The translations under genes and the position numbers were made by a program. The notes under the pieces were generated by a model. It saw only the letters and a program-made list of their open reading frames with translations. It made no database searches and was not told the origin of the DNA. Positions 1 to 5,317 of a stretch of DNA of 5,857 nt are shown one piece after another. The stretch covers positions 1 to 5,857 of the forward strand of contig JALUWC010000531.1 in assembly GCA_027019885.1 (NCBI GenBank). The letters are read 5' to 3'. The stretch comes from Geoglobus sp. Lineage in GTDB: Archaea; Halobacteriota; Archaeoglobi; Archaeoglobales; Archaeoglobaceae. Positions within the stretch are counted from its first letter, which is position 1. Every line of letters begins with the position of its first letter.

Positions 1-153
1 CCCCGCTCTTCGTTATTTGTGGTTTGATGTGAAAAAGAATTGTCGAGCCTTTTGTTTACCATGTGACCACTTTTGAGATGTTAATTTTACACTATGTGAA
101 TAATAAGGTATAACTACCACTCAATCCAATATGAACTGTCTGGAGGGATAAGG
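1..153. other. Upstream non-coding region with possible promoter for the DOMON-cytochrome b unit
   Basis: I see no convincing gene here. The stretch is AT-rich. An AT-rich TATA-like segment at about 101-114 (TAATAAGGTATAAC) lies at a suitable distance for a transcript starting near 130-140, which would leave a short leader carrying the ribosome binding site at 142-146. The box is a poor match to the archaeal consensus, so the promoter is only a suggestion. A minus-strand frame starting with ATG at 62-60 is open to the left edge, but it has no clear ribosome binding site and is too short to judge. Confidence 0.3.
142..146 (+). promoter_or_regulatory. Ribosome binding site (GGAGG) deciding the GTG start of the DOMON gene
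   Basis: GGAGG lies 7 bases ahead of GTG at 154. It supports that start over the internal ATG at 187, which has no comparable site in front of it. Confidence 0.7.
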
Positions 154-1011
154 GTGGAAAAGGATAGTGACAGAAGGTTGAGCTGCATGTCGGACTGGAG
201 TAGGAGATCTAAAGGGAAAGTTTCGTTTCTGTTGTTTTTTACAATCTTTTTGATGGTTTTCTTGGCATATCCTGTGCTGGCTCATGAGGTGGGTGAGGAA
301 GGAATCACGAATCTTTTCGAAAAGGCGGAGACATTAACAGTCCCCTATGTTGCACACCCCAACATCACAATTGATGGGAAAATTGGAACAGATGAATACA
401 GCTCTGCCGGACGATTTGTGGACGAAGACACCGGCATGGAAGCTTATCTCGTGCATGATGGTGAGAACCTCTACGTGGGTCTGAGAAATCCCGGACAGGG
501 CTGGGTTGCCATTGGCTTTGGTTACAATATCGAGGACTTGGATGAAGGTGCCAGTGTGGTGATAGGTTACATTGACAGTGGAAAACTGATGATTCGGGAG
601 TTCCACGCTTCTGAAATCACCGGAGAAATGGAGGTGAAACCTGTTAAAGAACTTGGAGGTGCGAGCCACATAATCTCTGCAAAAGGAGCAGAAGGTGGAG
701 CAACGACGATTGAGTTCGTGGTGCCCTTAAATGCCAGTGACAGATATGGCATCCATCTCAAGCCTGGGAAAGTATATCCTCTCATTATAGCTTTCAATGA
801 CTCTCTGAAAGAATTCCCTTCCAATCTGGATGAAGGGGAGCTCCATTTCGAGAAAGCTTACATTGTCCGGCAGAATGACAACATAAATGAAATCGAAAAC
901 CTCTTTGCCATGAAGAGCAACCCTTACTCACCATATGATACTGTAATTGCCATGACAATCGTTGGCCTGTCCTCAGTGGCGCTGCTTGTTGTTTATTCGA
1001 GAAAGGGGTGA
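154..1011 (+). CDS. Membrane-anchored DOMON-type (CBM9-like/heme-binding) domain protein, extracytoplasmic
   Basis: This 285-residue protein has a GTG start. A basic N-terminus is followed by a hydrophobic segment at about 22-43, ending in a possible signal-peptidase site after VLA (43). An all-beta extracytoplasmic domain spans about 66-240, and a C-terminal membrane helix at about 262-282 is capped by RKG. The domain opens with IDGKIGTDEY (73-82), then ENLYVGLRN (104-112) and GWVAIGFG (116-123). This pattern is typical of DOMON domains and of the related heme-binding/CBM9-like domain in the ethylbenzene dehydrogenase gamma family. Those domains bind heme or sugars. Met146 and His151 are candidate heme ligands, but this is inference and no CxxCH is present. 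The gene sits 6 bases before a cytochrome b gene, so a role as an outward-facing electron-transfer partner of that quinone-linked cytochrome is likely. The exact substrate is unknown. Confidence 0.75.
   Translation: MEKDSDRRLSCMSDWSRRSKGKVSFLLFFTIFLMVFLAYPVLAHEVGEEGITNLFEKAETLTVPYVAHPNITIDGKIGTDEYSSAGRFVDEDTGMEAYLVHDGENLYVGLRNPGQGWVAIGFGYNIEDLDEGASVVIGYIDSGKLMIREFHASEITGEMEVKPVKELGGASHIISAKGAEGGATTIEFVVPLNASDRYGIHLKPGKVYPLIIAFNDSLKEFPSNLDEGELHFEKAYIVRQNDNINEIENLFAMKSNPYSPYDTVIAMTIVGLSSVALLVVYSRKG
1005..1011 (+). promoter_or_regulatory. Ribosome binding site (GGGGTGA) of cytochrome b gene overlapping upstream stop
   Basis: GGGGTGA includes the TGA stop of the DOMON gene and sits 6 bases before the ATG at 1018. 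Termination and re-initiation are therefore probably coupled, and the two genes very likely share one transcript. Confidence 0.65.
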
Positions 1012-1017
1012 AAAATA

Positions 1018-2049
1018 ATGAGCAATAAGACTAAAAGCAGAATACGGGAGATTCTGGATGAAAGGTTGAAATTAGGCGCTCTGTCCTATGAGATCCCCAA
1101 ACATGGAAACAATCTGGGTTACTGTCTTGGTGGGATAACTCTGTTTGGCTTTATACTTCTGTTTATAACAGGGTTATACTTAGGGGCATTCTACTACCCT
1201 GATGTTGCAAAAGCGAACTGGAGCGTCAGGCTTATAACTTCCAGCGCACTGGGAAGCTTTATCAGAGGTCTTCACTACTGGGCAGCTCAGGCAGTTTTGA
1301 TCTCGATCATCCTTCATGTTGTGAGAATTTACATAACAGGCTCGTACAAGAAACCAAGGGAGGTTAACTGGCTGATTGGTGTGGGGTTGCTGGCAACGAC
1401 CATAGCCTTTCTGTTCACCGGCACCGTTCTGAAGTGGGACCAGGAAGGGTATGAAGCATACCTGCACAATGTTGAAATAGGTAAAATGTTCGGATCACTG
1501 GGCACATTGCTCTTTGGAAGCGCATCAGAAACACTTAACCTTCTGACGAAAATATTCATAACTCACGTAAGCTTACTGCCCCTGGTTCTGCTCCTCCTGC
1601 TCTTTGTTCATGCATTCCTTATAAAACAGCTTGAGATATCCCCTTTACCATGGCAAAAAGGGGAGACTGAAACTGTCCCCTTCACATCACATCTGAAAAA
1701 ATTGACTGCATATGGTCTGCTGTTCTGGGTAATAATTGGCATCTTTGCAGCGGTATTCCCCCCTCCGCTGGGACCTGCGCCCATTGAAGGGATAGAGGCA
1801 ACAAAACCACCCTGGTTTTTCCTTGGGCTTTATCCTTTAGAAGATCTCTTTGGCGTCAGGGCAATCTTCTACGCCACCACACTGCTGTTTGCCCTTCTGG
1901 TCGCGGTCCCATTTATGGATAGAACGGAAGACAGGGAGCCACAGAAAAGAAAACTGATGATGATCGGACTTATCGTAGCGCTTGCTCTGTACATCACCCT
2001 GACCCTTATCGGGGCATTCGCGGGACCGAGCGCACATTTGGGGATGTAA
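1018..2049 (+). CDS. Cytochrome b (fused b6/subunit IV-like) of a quinol-oxidising bc-type complex
   Basis: This 343-residue integral membrane protein has about seven helices (near 35-57, 85-105, 117-137, 180-205, 228-248, 283-300 and 313-335). It is a full cytochrome b in which the b6-like half (four helices) and the subunit IV-like half are one chain. The b-heme ligands are His86/His100 (13 residues between) and His183/His198 (14 between, the b6f-type spacing). YCLGGITL (35-42) matches plant and cyanobacterial cytochrome b6 around the cysteine that covalently holds heme c(i)/c(n), so Cys36 may do the same. KKPRE (111-115) and WDQEGY (140-145) are also b6-like. The Qo-site PEWY motif is replaced by PPWF (264-267), which removes the usual glutamate. 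The protein should pass electrons between the quinone pool and an outside partner. The co-transcribed DOMON protein is a candidate partner, since no Rieske gene is visible. Confidence 0.9.
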   Translation: MSNKTKSRIREILDERLKLGALSYEIPKHGNNLGYCLGGITLFGFILLFITGLYLGAFYYPDVAKANWSVRLITSSALGSFIRGLHYWAAQAVLISIILHVVRIYITGSYKKPREVNWLIGVGLLATTIAFLFTGTVLKWDQEGYEAYLHNVEIGKMFGSLGTLLFGSASETLNLLTKIFITHVSLLPLVLLLLLFVHAFLIKQLEISPLPWQKGETETVPFTSHLKKLTAYGLLFWVIIGIFAAVFPPPLGPAPIEGIEATKPPWFFLGLYPLEDLFGVRAIFYATTLLFALLVAVPFMDRTEDREPQKRKLMMIGLIVALALYITLTLIGAFAGPSAHLGM

Positions 2050-2085
2050 ACGTTATGGAAACTTGTGATCGGCAAAAACTTTCAA

Positions 2086-2092
2086 TTTTTTT
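2086..2092 (+). terminator. Oligo-T terminator after the cytochrome b gene
   Basis: A run of seven T starts 37 bases after the cytochrome b stop, and a second run of six T follows at 2124-2129. Archaeal RNA polymerase terminates at such U-tracts without needing a hairpin, so these probably end the DOMON-cytochrome b transcript. Confidence 0.55.
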
Positions 2093-2127
2093 ATTCTGGA
2101 GCAGAGCGATAAGCTGTCTGGAATTTT

Positions 2128-2288
2128 TTATTGGCTGCCCACTTTGTCCAGAGTTTCAAGGTGCTTCATGATTATTTGATGTGCCCGTTTTTTGCTGATG
2201 ATATTTGTTATACCCTCTGTTGAGCAAATCAGACCCCATCCATCTCTTTATCTGTGTCAAAGCACCGTATTTCGCTTTTCTTTTCCAT
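2128..2288 (-). pseudogene. Broken small gene, 53-codon frame with one missing base
   Basis: On the minus strand an ATG at 2288-2286 lies 5 bases after GGGGTGG (2300-2294), a good ribosome binding site. The frame reads MEKKSEIRCFDTDK and then soon meets a stop. Adding one base in the AAA run near 2245 joins it to a second open frame (DGWGLICSTEGITNI, then ISKKRAHQIIMKHLETLD), which ends at TAA 2130-2128. The joined product would be 53 residues, with a basic, helix-prone second half. I do not recognise the family. The good start signal and protein-like composition argue for a real gene broken by a single deletion. Chance joining of two short frames remains possible, as does a sequencing error. 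The gene converges on the cytochrome b transcript. Confidence 0.35.
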
Positions 2289-2622
2289 AGCAACCACCCC
2301 TTCTTTACTTTTTGTGTTGTTGTAAGAATATGGATACTTTAGTTTCCTGATACTAACAATATTTGTAGTCAATGTTTTGAAAACGAGAGAAGAGGTATAA
2401 AAAATGCATTACGCTCGTGCTCAACCAGAAAAACCGATTTGATCTGTGTTGCTGCTCAGAAATCGGACGGTTCATACCAATAGAGAAAAACGGAAATGCT
2501 GAGAGAATCAGAAACCAGCTTTTTCTGTATTTCAATTAAAAGGGTGGGGATGTTGGGTGATGGCTGGACTGGAAGGTAACGTTTGAAGATGAAAATAAAG
2601 ATCAGTCAGTAAAACATGTTCT
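2289..2622. other. Gene-poor stretch between cytochrome b and glyS, possible gene remnant on plus strand
   Basis: This AT-rich stretch has no intact gene that I can support. GGTATAAAAAAT at about 2394-2405 resembles an archaeal TATA box, or alternatively the leader of ATG 2404-2406, whose frame closes after 12 codons. An adjacent plus-strand frame is open from 2381 to 2539 (52 codons) and ends with a plausible protein-like stretch (GRFIPIEKNGNAERIRNQLF), but it has no start codon with a ribosome binding site. Switching between frames could give one short protein, as in the other decayed genes here. The minus-strand frame at 2353-2535 lacks a ribosome binding site and has no family resemblance. 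Confidence 0.3.
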
Positions 2623-4320
2623 TCAGGCTCTAAAAACCTCCCCGAACTCGGTTATGCTTCTTTCAGAGTTCAGCAACTCAATCAGGGTTTTCACAAGCTC
2701 CGATTTTTCCACTCTTATCTGGGAGGTTGTGTCCCTATCTCTGATCGTCACTGTTTTATCCTCAAATGTTTGGTGATCAATGGTGATGCAGAAGGGTGTG
2801 CCTATCTCATCATACCTTCTGTATCTCCTTCCTATGCTTCCCGTAACGTCAACTTCAGTATATATCCCACTTTCTCTCAGCTCTACTGCTATTTTCTCCG
2901 CCTCCTCAACGAATCTGTCCTTAGTGAGGAGTGGAAGAACCGCAATCTGAACAGGAGCAAGTTTTCTTTTCAGCCTCAGCACTTTCCTCTCCTCTCCGTC
3001 AACAGTATCTGTATCGAAAGCATGCTCTAAGACAGCGTATGTTATTCTGTCAAGTCCGAAAGATGGTTCAATGACATGAGGAACGATTCTCTCCCCATGC
3101 ATCTCCTCCTCAACCTCCTTTATCTCATAATACTCTGATGTGACTCTTATCTCCTCACCATCAACAACAACTGTAATTTCGTCTCCAGCATCTTCCAGCT
3201 TCTCAAGCTCTTCAGCAATTTTCTTTGCCCTGTCTCTGAACGCTGGCCCTAATTTTGATATGTTGGGGATGACTTTTCTTTTTCTAACCTTTACAGACTC
3301 CTCGTATGGCACAAAAATACTCAGATCTTCTCTGCTGAACTGCGTATGCCTTGAAAGATCATAATCGCTCCTGTCAGCAATTCCAACAACCTCTATCCAT
3401 CCATAGCTGAGCAAAACTTCAGCATCCCAGCAGTCGACAGCATAGTGAGCTCTCTCATCATCCTTGTGCTGCCGGAATCTGAGTTTTTCATCATTCACTC
3501 CTGCTGATAAAAGAAATCTCCTGGTTTTCCCGACGAAATAGGCGAGAAGTTCATGGGCTATAATTCCCTTCTCGACAGCTTCTTTAAGAGTTATTCTGTG
3601 TTCCTTATCGAATTTGTCAACCAGAGTTAGAGTGTCATCCGCGTATTTGCTGAATTCGGGGTGTCTCTTCTCTCCCGGATGGCAGAAGAACTCAAGCTCA
3701 GCCTGATTAAACTCTCTAAGTCTTATAACTCCCTGTCTTGGGCTTATTTCATTTCTATAGGCTCTCCCGATTTGAGCAACTCCAAAAGGCAGTTTATTTC
3801 TGAAGTAATCTGAAAGTCTTTTGAACGCTATGAAAATCCCCTGAGCAGTTTCGGGACGGAGATATCCTTTTTTTCCCCTCCCCGGGCCAATCTTAGTTTC
3901 AAACATTAAATTAAAGTGTTCAGGCTCTTTAAATTCACCTCCACACTCACATTTAAGATTGAACTCTTGAATTACACTTTTTACAGCCTCAACAGTTGGA
4001 TCAACTTCAAGGTTGAGCTTTTCCTTAACGTAGTGGTCTGCCCTGAAAACTTTACCGCAATTTGAGCACTCAATCGCAACATCAGTGAAACCTTCAGCGT
4101 GACCTGAGGCTATGAAAATCTCCTCTATACCAACTGTTGGCGTGTCTATCTCAACACTTCTTTCATTGACCACAAAGAACTCTCTCCAGAGGTTCTCTAT
4201 TTTCCTCCGCAATCCATTTCCAAGAGGAGCATAATCAATGAATCCTGCCATTCCACCGTAAATCTCAAATGACTGCCAGATAAAACCCCTTCTGACAAGC
4301 ATTTCCATGATTTCGCTCAT
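2623..4320 (-). CDS. glyS: Glycyl-tRNA synthetase (class II, archaeal/eukaryotic type)
   Basis: This enzyme charges tRNA-Gly with glycine using ATP, in the cytoplasm. From the chosen start it has 565 residues. The N-terminus MSEIMEMLVRRGFIWQSFEI followed by YGGMAGFIDYAPLG is the normal start of archaeal homologues. GHAEGFTD (73-80) is followed by a zinc-ribbon-like insertion with cysteines at 85, 88, 124 and 126. YLRPETAQGIF is at 153-163, class II motif 2 (YRNEISPRQG, arginine 189) follows, and motif 3 (EPSFGLDR) is at 418-425. The C-terminal anticodon-binding domain runs from about 454 to the end. The frame is open for 24 more codons upstream (ATG at 4392), but that extension has no family counterpart. 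A TATA box centred about 27 bases before ATG 4320 instead indicates a leaderless mRNA beginning at this codon. All class II key motifs are present. The gene stands alone, convergent with the cytochrome b unit. Confidence 0.96.
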   Translation of the reverse strand: MSEIMEMLVRRGFIWQSFEIYGGMAGFIDYAPLGNGLRRKIENLWREFFVVNERSVEIDTPTVGIEEIFIASGHAEGFTDVAIECSNCGKVFRADHYVKEKLNLEVDPTVEAVKSVIQEFNLKCECGGEFKEPEHFNLMFETKIGPGRGKKGYLRPETAQGIFIAFKRLSDYFRNKLPFGVAQIGRAYRNEISPRQGVIRLREFNQAELEFFCHPGEKRHPEFSKYADDTLTLVDKFDKEHRITLKEAVEKGIIAHELLAYFVGKTRRFLLSAGVNDEKLRFRQHKDDERAHYAVDCWDAEVLLSYGWIEVVGIADRSDYDLSRHTQFSREDLSIFVPYEESVKVRKRKVIPNISKLGPAFRDRAKKIAEELEKLEDAGDEITVVVDGEEIRVTSEYYEIKEVEEEMHGERIVPHVIEPSFGLDRITYAVLEHAFDTDTVDGEERKVLRLKRKLAPVQIAVLPLLTKDRFVEEAEKIAVELRESGIYTEVDVTGSIGRRYRRYDEIGTPFCITIDHQTFEDKTVTIRDRDTTSQIRVEKSELVKTLIELLNSERSITEFGEVFRA

Positions 4321-4344
4321 GGGGTGTAAGTGATCGGGCAATAA

Positions 4345-4360
4345 TTTAAATATTTTCATC
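4345..4360 (-). promoter_or_regulatory. TATA box and BRE-like element for leaderless glyS transcript
   Basis: On the minus strand GATGAAAATA, with a purine-rich BRE-like part, runs into TTTAAA (4350-4345). The centre of TTTAAA is about 27 bases from the A of ATG 4320, which is the standard archaeal distance from TATA box to transcription start. The bases just before the ATG (CTTACACCCC) contain no Shine-Dalgarno sequence. Transcription and translation therefore probably start at the same base. Confidence 0.65.
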
Positions 4361-4556
4361 TTTGGTAATGTTGGGAATGCTGACACAGTCATCGCTCAAA
4401 TCATGAATTGGTAAGACCTCGATTAATTTTTTACTGTTTACGTCTGTGGTGATTTGGGCGTTATTGACTATCTAAGGAGGGATTATGAGAACAGTACGAG
4501 TCGATTCCGCTTATTATCGGTAAGATTACTGTTAAAAATTTCAACACAACGCAAAT
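4361..4556. other. Gene-poor stretch with a 12-codon frame behind a strong ribosome binding site
   Basis: No intact gene of normal size is visible. AAGGAGGG (4474-4481) lies 3 bases before ATG 4485. That frame encodes only MRTVRVDSAYYR and stops at 4523. The near-perfect Shine-Dalgarno sequence suggests either the start of a lost gene or a very short peptide. A short hydrophobic frame (ending FLLFTSVVIWALLTI) closes at a TAA just ahead of this site. I cannot assign a function to either. Confidence 0.25.
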
Positions 4557-4726
4557 CTATGCTTTTCTAATTGTAATTTCTCCATCTTTTGCAATTGTTA
4601 CCTGAAATTTTCCCCGTAACCATTACAATATCATGTAATTTTCCCTTCTCTGTATAGAACTGATAGGATTAACTTTTGTAACCAGCCACTACAAATAGTT
4701 GTGTGAACCGCATAACTCTCTATCAT
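4557..4726 (-). pseudogene. Broken small gene with two one-base frameshifts in GGGAAAA runs
   Basis: On the minus strand an ATG at 4726-4724 opens a frame reading MIESYAVHTTICSGWLQKLI then LSVLYREGK. At a GGGAAAA run (about 4640-4645) the protein-like reading continues in the next frame as LHDIVMVTGK. At a second GGGAAAA run (A-run 4608-4611) it shifts again to FQVTIAKDGEITIRKA and the TAG at 4559-4557. Removing one A from each run gives one uninterrupted 55-codon frame. The last part looks like alternating beta strands around a DG turn, as in a small beta-barrel or the end of an OB-like domain, but I do not recognise the family. There is no clear ribosome binding site, so this may be the tail of a longer lost gene. 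In-frame stops lie upstream in the same frame. The composite length fitting exactly favours a real relic over chance. Confidence 0.45.
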
Positions 4727-4981
4727 TGTTTCTGTCAATTAACTCAGGTCATGAAAAATGGGAAAATTGCTAAAAGCAATCCAACCCGTCAGGAGCATAA
4801 TACTCTTTCCACAGGAAATAAAGGGGGCAGGTGGTTAGGGGTACAGCATAATTAGCTTCCTGATGGTATTGATTTCGAACATTGCTGTTGGCTTTCCTGA
4901 TAACATTAAACCAGTTGAGGTGCAGACTTCAGTTTAAAGCTGATTTGCACTTCCAGAAGAAATAAGGGGGTGGGGATTAGG
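4727..4981. other. Gene-poor stretch carrying an imperfect direct repeat
   Basis: No intact gene is supported. On the minus strand one frame contains protein-like pieces (for example LSGKPTAMFEINTIRKLIML) separated by in-frame stops. It is the same frame that leads into the broken gene at 4557-4726, so the relic may once have extended here. On the plus strand a 34-codon frame from ATG 4751 lacks a properly spaced ribosome binding site. The stretch also holds the two copies of the purine-rich repeat listed separately. Confidence 0.25.
4806..4841 (+). repeat. Imperfect direct repeat, copy 1 (purine-rich)
   Basis: TTTCCACAGGAAATAAAGGG followed by a G-rich tail and TTAGGGG. Compared with copy 2, the match is TTCCA, a two-base difference, GAAATAA, a G-run, GG and TTAGG in the same order, with small indels. 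It lies about 110 bases from the second copy. Confidence 0.4.
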
Positions 4982-4983
4982 AT
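4950..4983 (+). repeat. Imperfect direct repeat, copy 2 (purine-rich)
   Basis: CTTCCAGAAGAAATAAGGGG followed by a G-rich tail and ATTAGGAT. It is the second copy of the element at 4806-4841. Its G-rich half doubles as a possible ribosome binding site for the 20-codon frame that starts at 4982. Confidence 0.4.
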
Positions 4984-5044
4984 GACGCCTACCAAGTTCT
5001 GGATTTTACAGATGACAGACAGAATTTATATGCTGAAGTATTAA
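4982..5044 (+). CDS. Possible 20-residue leader ORF ending directly before the DUF167 gene
   Basis: ATG 4982 follows a G-rich stretch containing GGGGTGGGG, 5 bases upstream, which could act as a ribosome binding site. The frame encodes MTPTKFWILQMTDRIYMLKY and ends with TAA at 5042-5044, directly against GTG 5045, one possible start of the DUF167 protein. That layout would allow translational coupling. However, the TATA box for a leaderless DUF167 transcript (5025-5031) lies inside this frame, and the peptide has no recognisable family. It may be a chance ORF, a leader peptide, or a decayed gene start. Confidence 0.25.
   Translation: MTPTKFWILQMTDRIYMLKY
5025..5031 (+). promoter_or_regulatory. 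TATA box (TTTATAT) upstream of the DUF167-Toprim genes
   Basis: TTTATAT is a near-consensus archaeal TATA box, preceded by purine-rich ACAGACAGAA as a weak BRE. Its centre is 26 bases from GTG 5054, so a transcript starting at that GTG would be leaderless. No Shine-Dalgarno sequence precedes any of the candidate starts at 5045, 5048 or 5054, which fits. Confidence 0.6.
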
Positions 5045-5053
5045 GTGTTGGAT

Positions 5054-5317
5054 GTGGAAGTGAAAATAAAGGTTCAGGTATCTCCTGGCTCCAAGAAAAG
5101 CGAGGTTCGGGGGTACGACCCCTGGAAAAAATCACTGATTGTAAAAGTAAAATCTCCTCCTGAAGGTGGAAAGGCAAATAAGGAGCTGATTGACCTTCTT
5201 TCTGAATTCTTTTCAGCTGAGGTTGAGATTGTGGCAGGGCACAGATCAAGGAATAAGGTTGTGGTTGTGAAAGGTTTGAGTGAGAGGGAGGTTTATGATA
5301 GAGCGCAGAAGGCTTGA
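5054..5317 (+). CDS. DUF167 (YggU/UPF0235) family protein
   Basis: This small protein has 87 residues from the chosen GTG. It begins EVKIKVQVSPGSKKSEVRGY, continues with the family hallmark SPPEGGKAN (34-42) and a helix (KELIDLLSEFF), and ends with GHRSRNKVVVV (62-72). This order and length fit the DUF167/YggU fold, a small alpha/beta protein widespread in bacteria, archaea and eukaryotes whose biochemical role is not settled. The start is uncertain. GTG 5045 would add MLD, but the TATA box places transcription start at about 5054. The 3' end overlaps the next gene by 23 bases, so the two are surely co-transcribed. The neighbours (Toprim protein, KptA) hint at RNA metabolism, but that is inference from context. 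Confidence 0.9.
   Translation: MEVKIKVQVSPGSKKSEVRGYDPWKKSLIVKVKSPPEGGKANKELIDLLSEFFSAEVEIVAGHRSRNKVVVVKGLSEREVYDRAQKA
5286..5291 (+). promoter_or_regulatory. Ribosome binding site (GGGAGG) inside the DUF167 gene for the Toprim gene
   Basis: GGGAGG lies 3 bases before ATG 5295, which is rather close, but it is the only good site. It favours ATG 5295 over GTG 5280, which is preceded only by a weak AAAGG. Confidence 0.45.

Noticed and set aside
1..62. Minus-strand frame starting at ATG 62-60 and open to the left edge
   Set aside because: It has only about 20 codons, no clear ribosome binding site and unremarkable composition. It cannot be judged without the neighbouring sequence.
334..824. 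Two minus-strand frames (334-669 and 567-824) opposite the DOMON gene
   Set aside because: They are antisense shadows of a well-supported gene, with no ribosome binding site and no family resemblance.
1180..2075. Minus-strand frames opposite the cytochrome b gene
   Set aside because: They are shadows of a hydrophobic coding sequence with low-complexity products and no start signals.
2353..2535. 60-codon minus-strand frame with a hydrophobic N-terminus
   Set aside because: The sequence before its start is pyrimidine-rich on that strand, so there is no ribosome binding site. No motif is recognisable, and a plus-strand frame there looks more protein-like.
2553..2606. GTGATGG and TGAAGATGA resembling C/D box guide RNA elements
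   Set aside because: No CTGA D box lies at a suitable distance, and there is no terminal stem.
4751..4855. 34-codon plus-strand frame starting ATGAAAAATGG
   Set aside because: The only purine-rich bases ahead of it (AGGT) are too close to the ATG, and the product has no recognisable features.
4866..4890. TTCGAAC resembling a tRNA T-loop
   Set aside because: There is no flanking T-stem, and no anticodon or acceptor stem could be built around it.
4989..5249. 86-codon minus-strand frame opposite the DUF167 gene
   Set aside because: It is an antisense shadow of a clear DUF167 gene.
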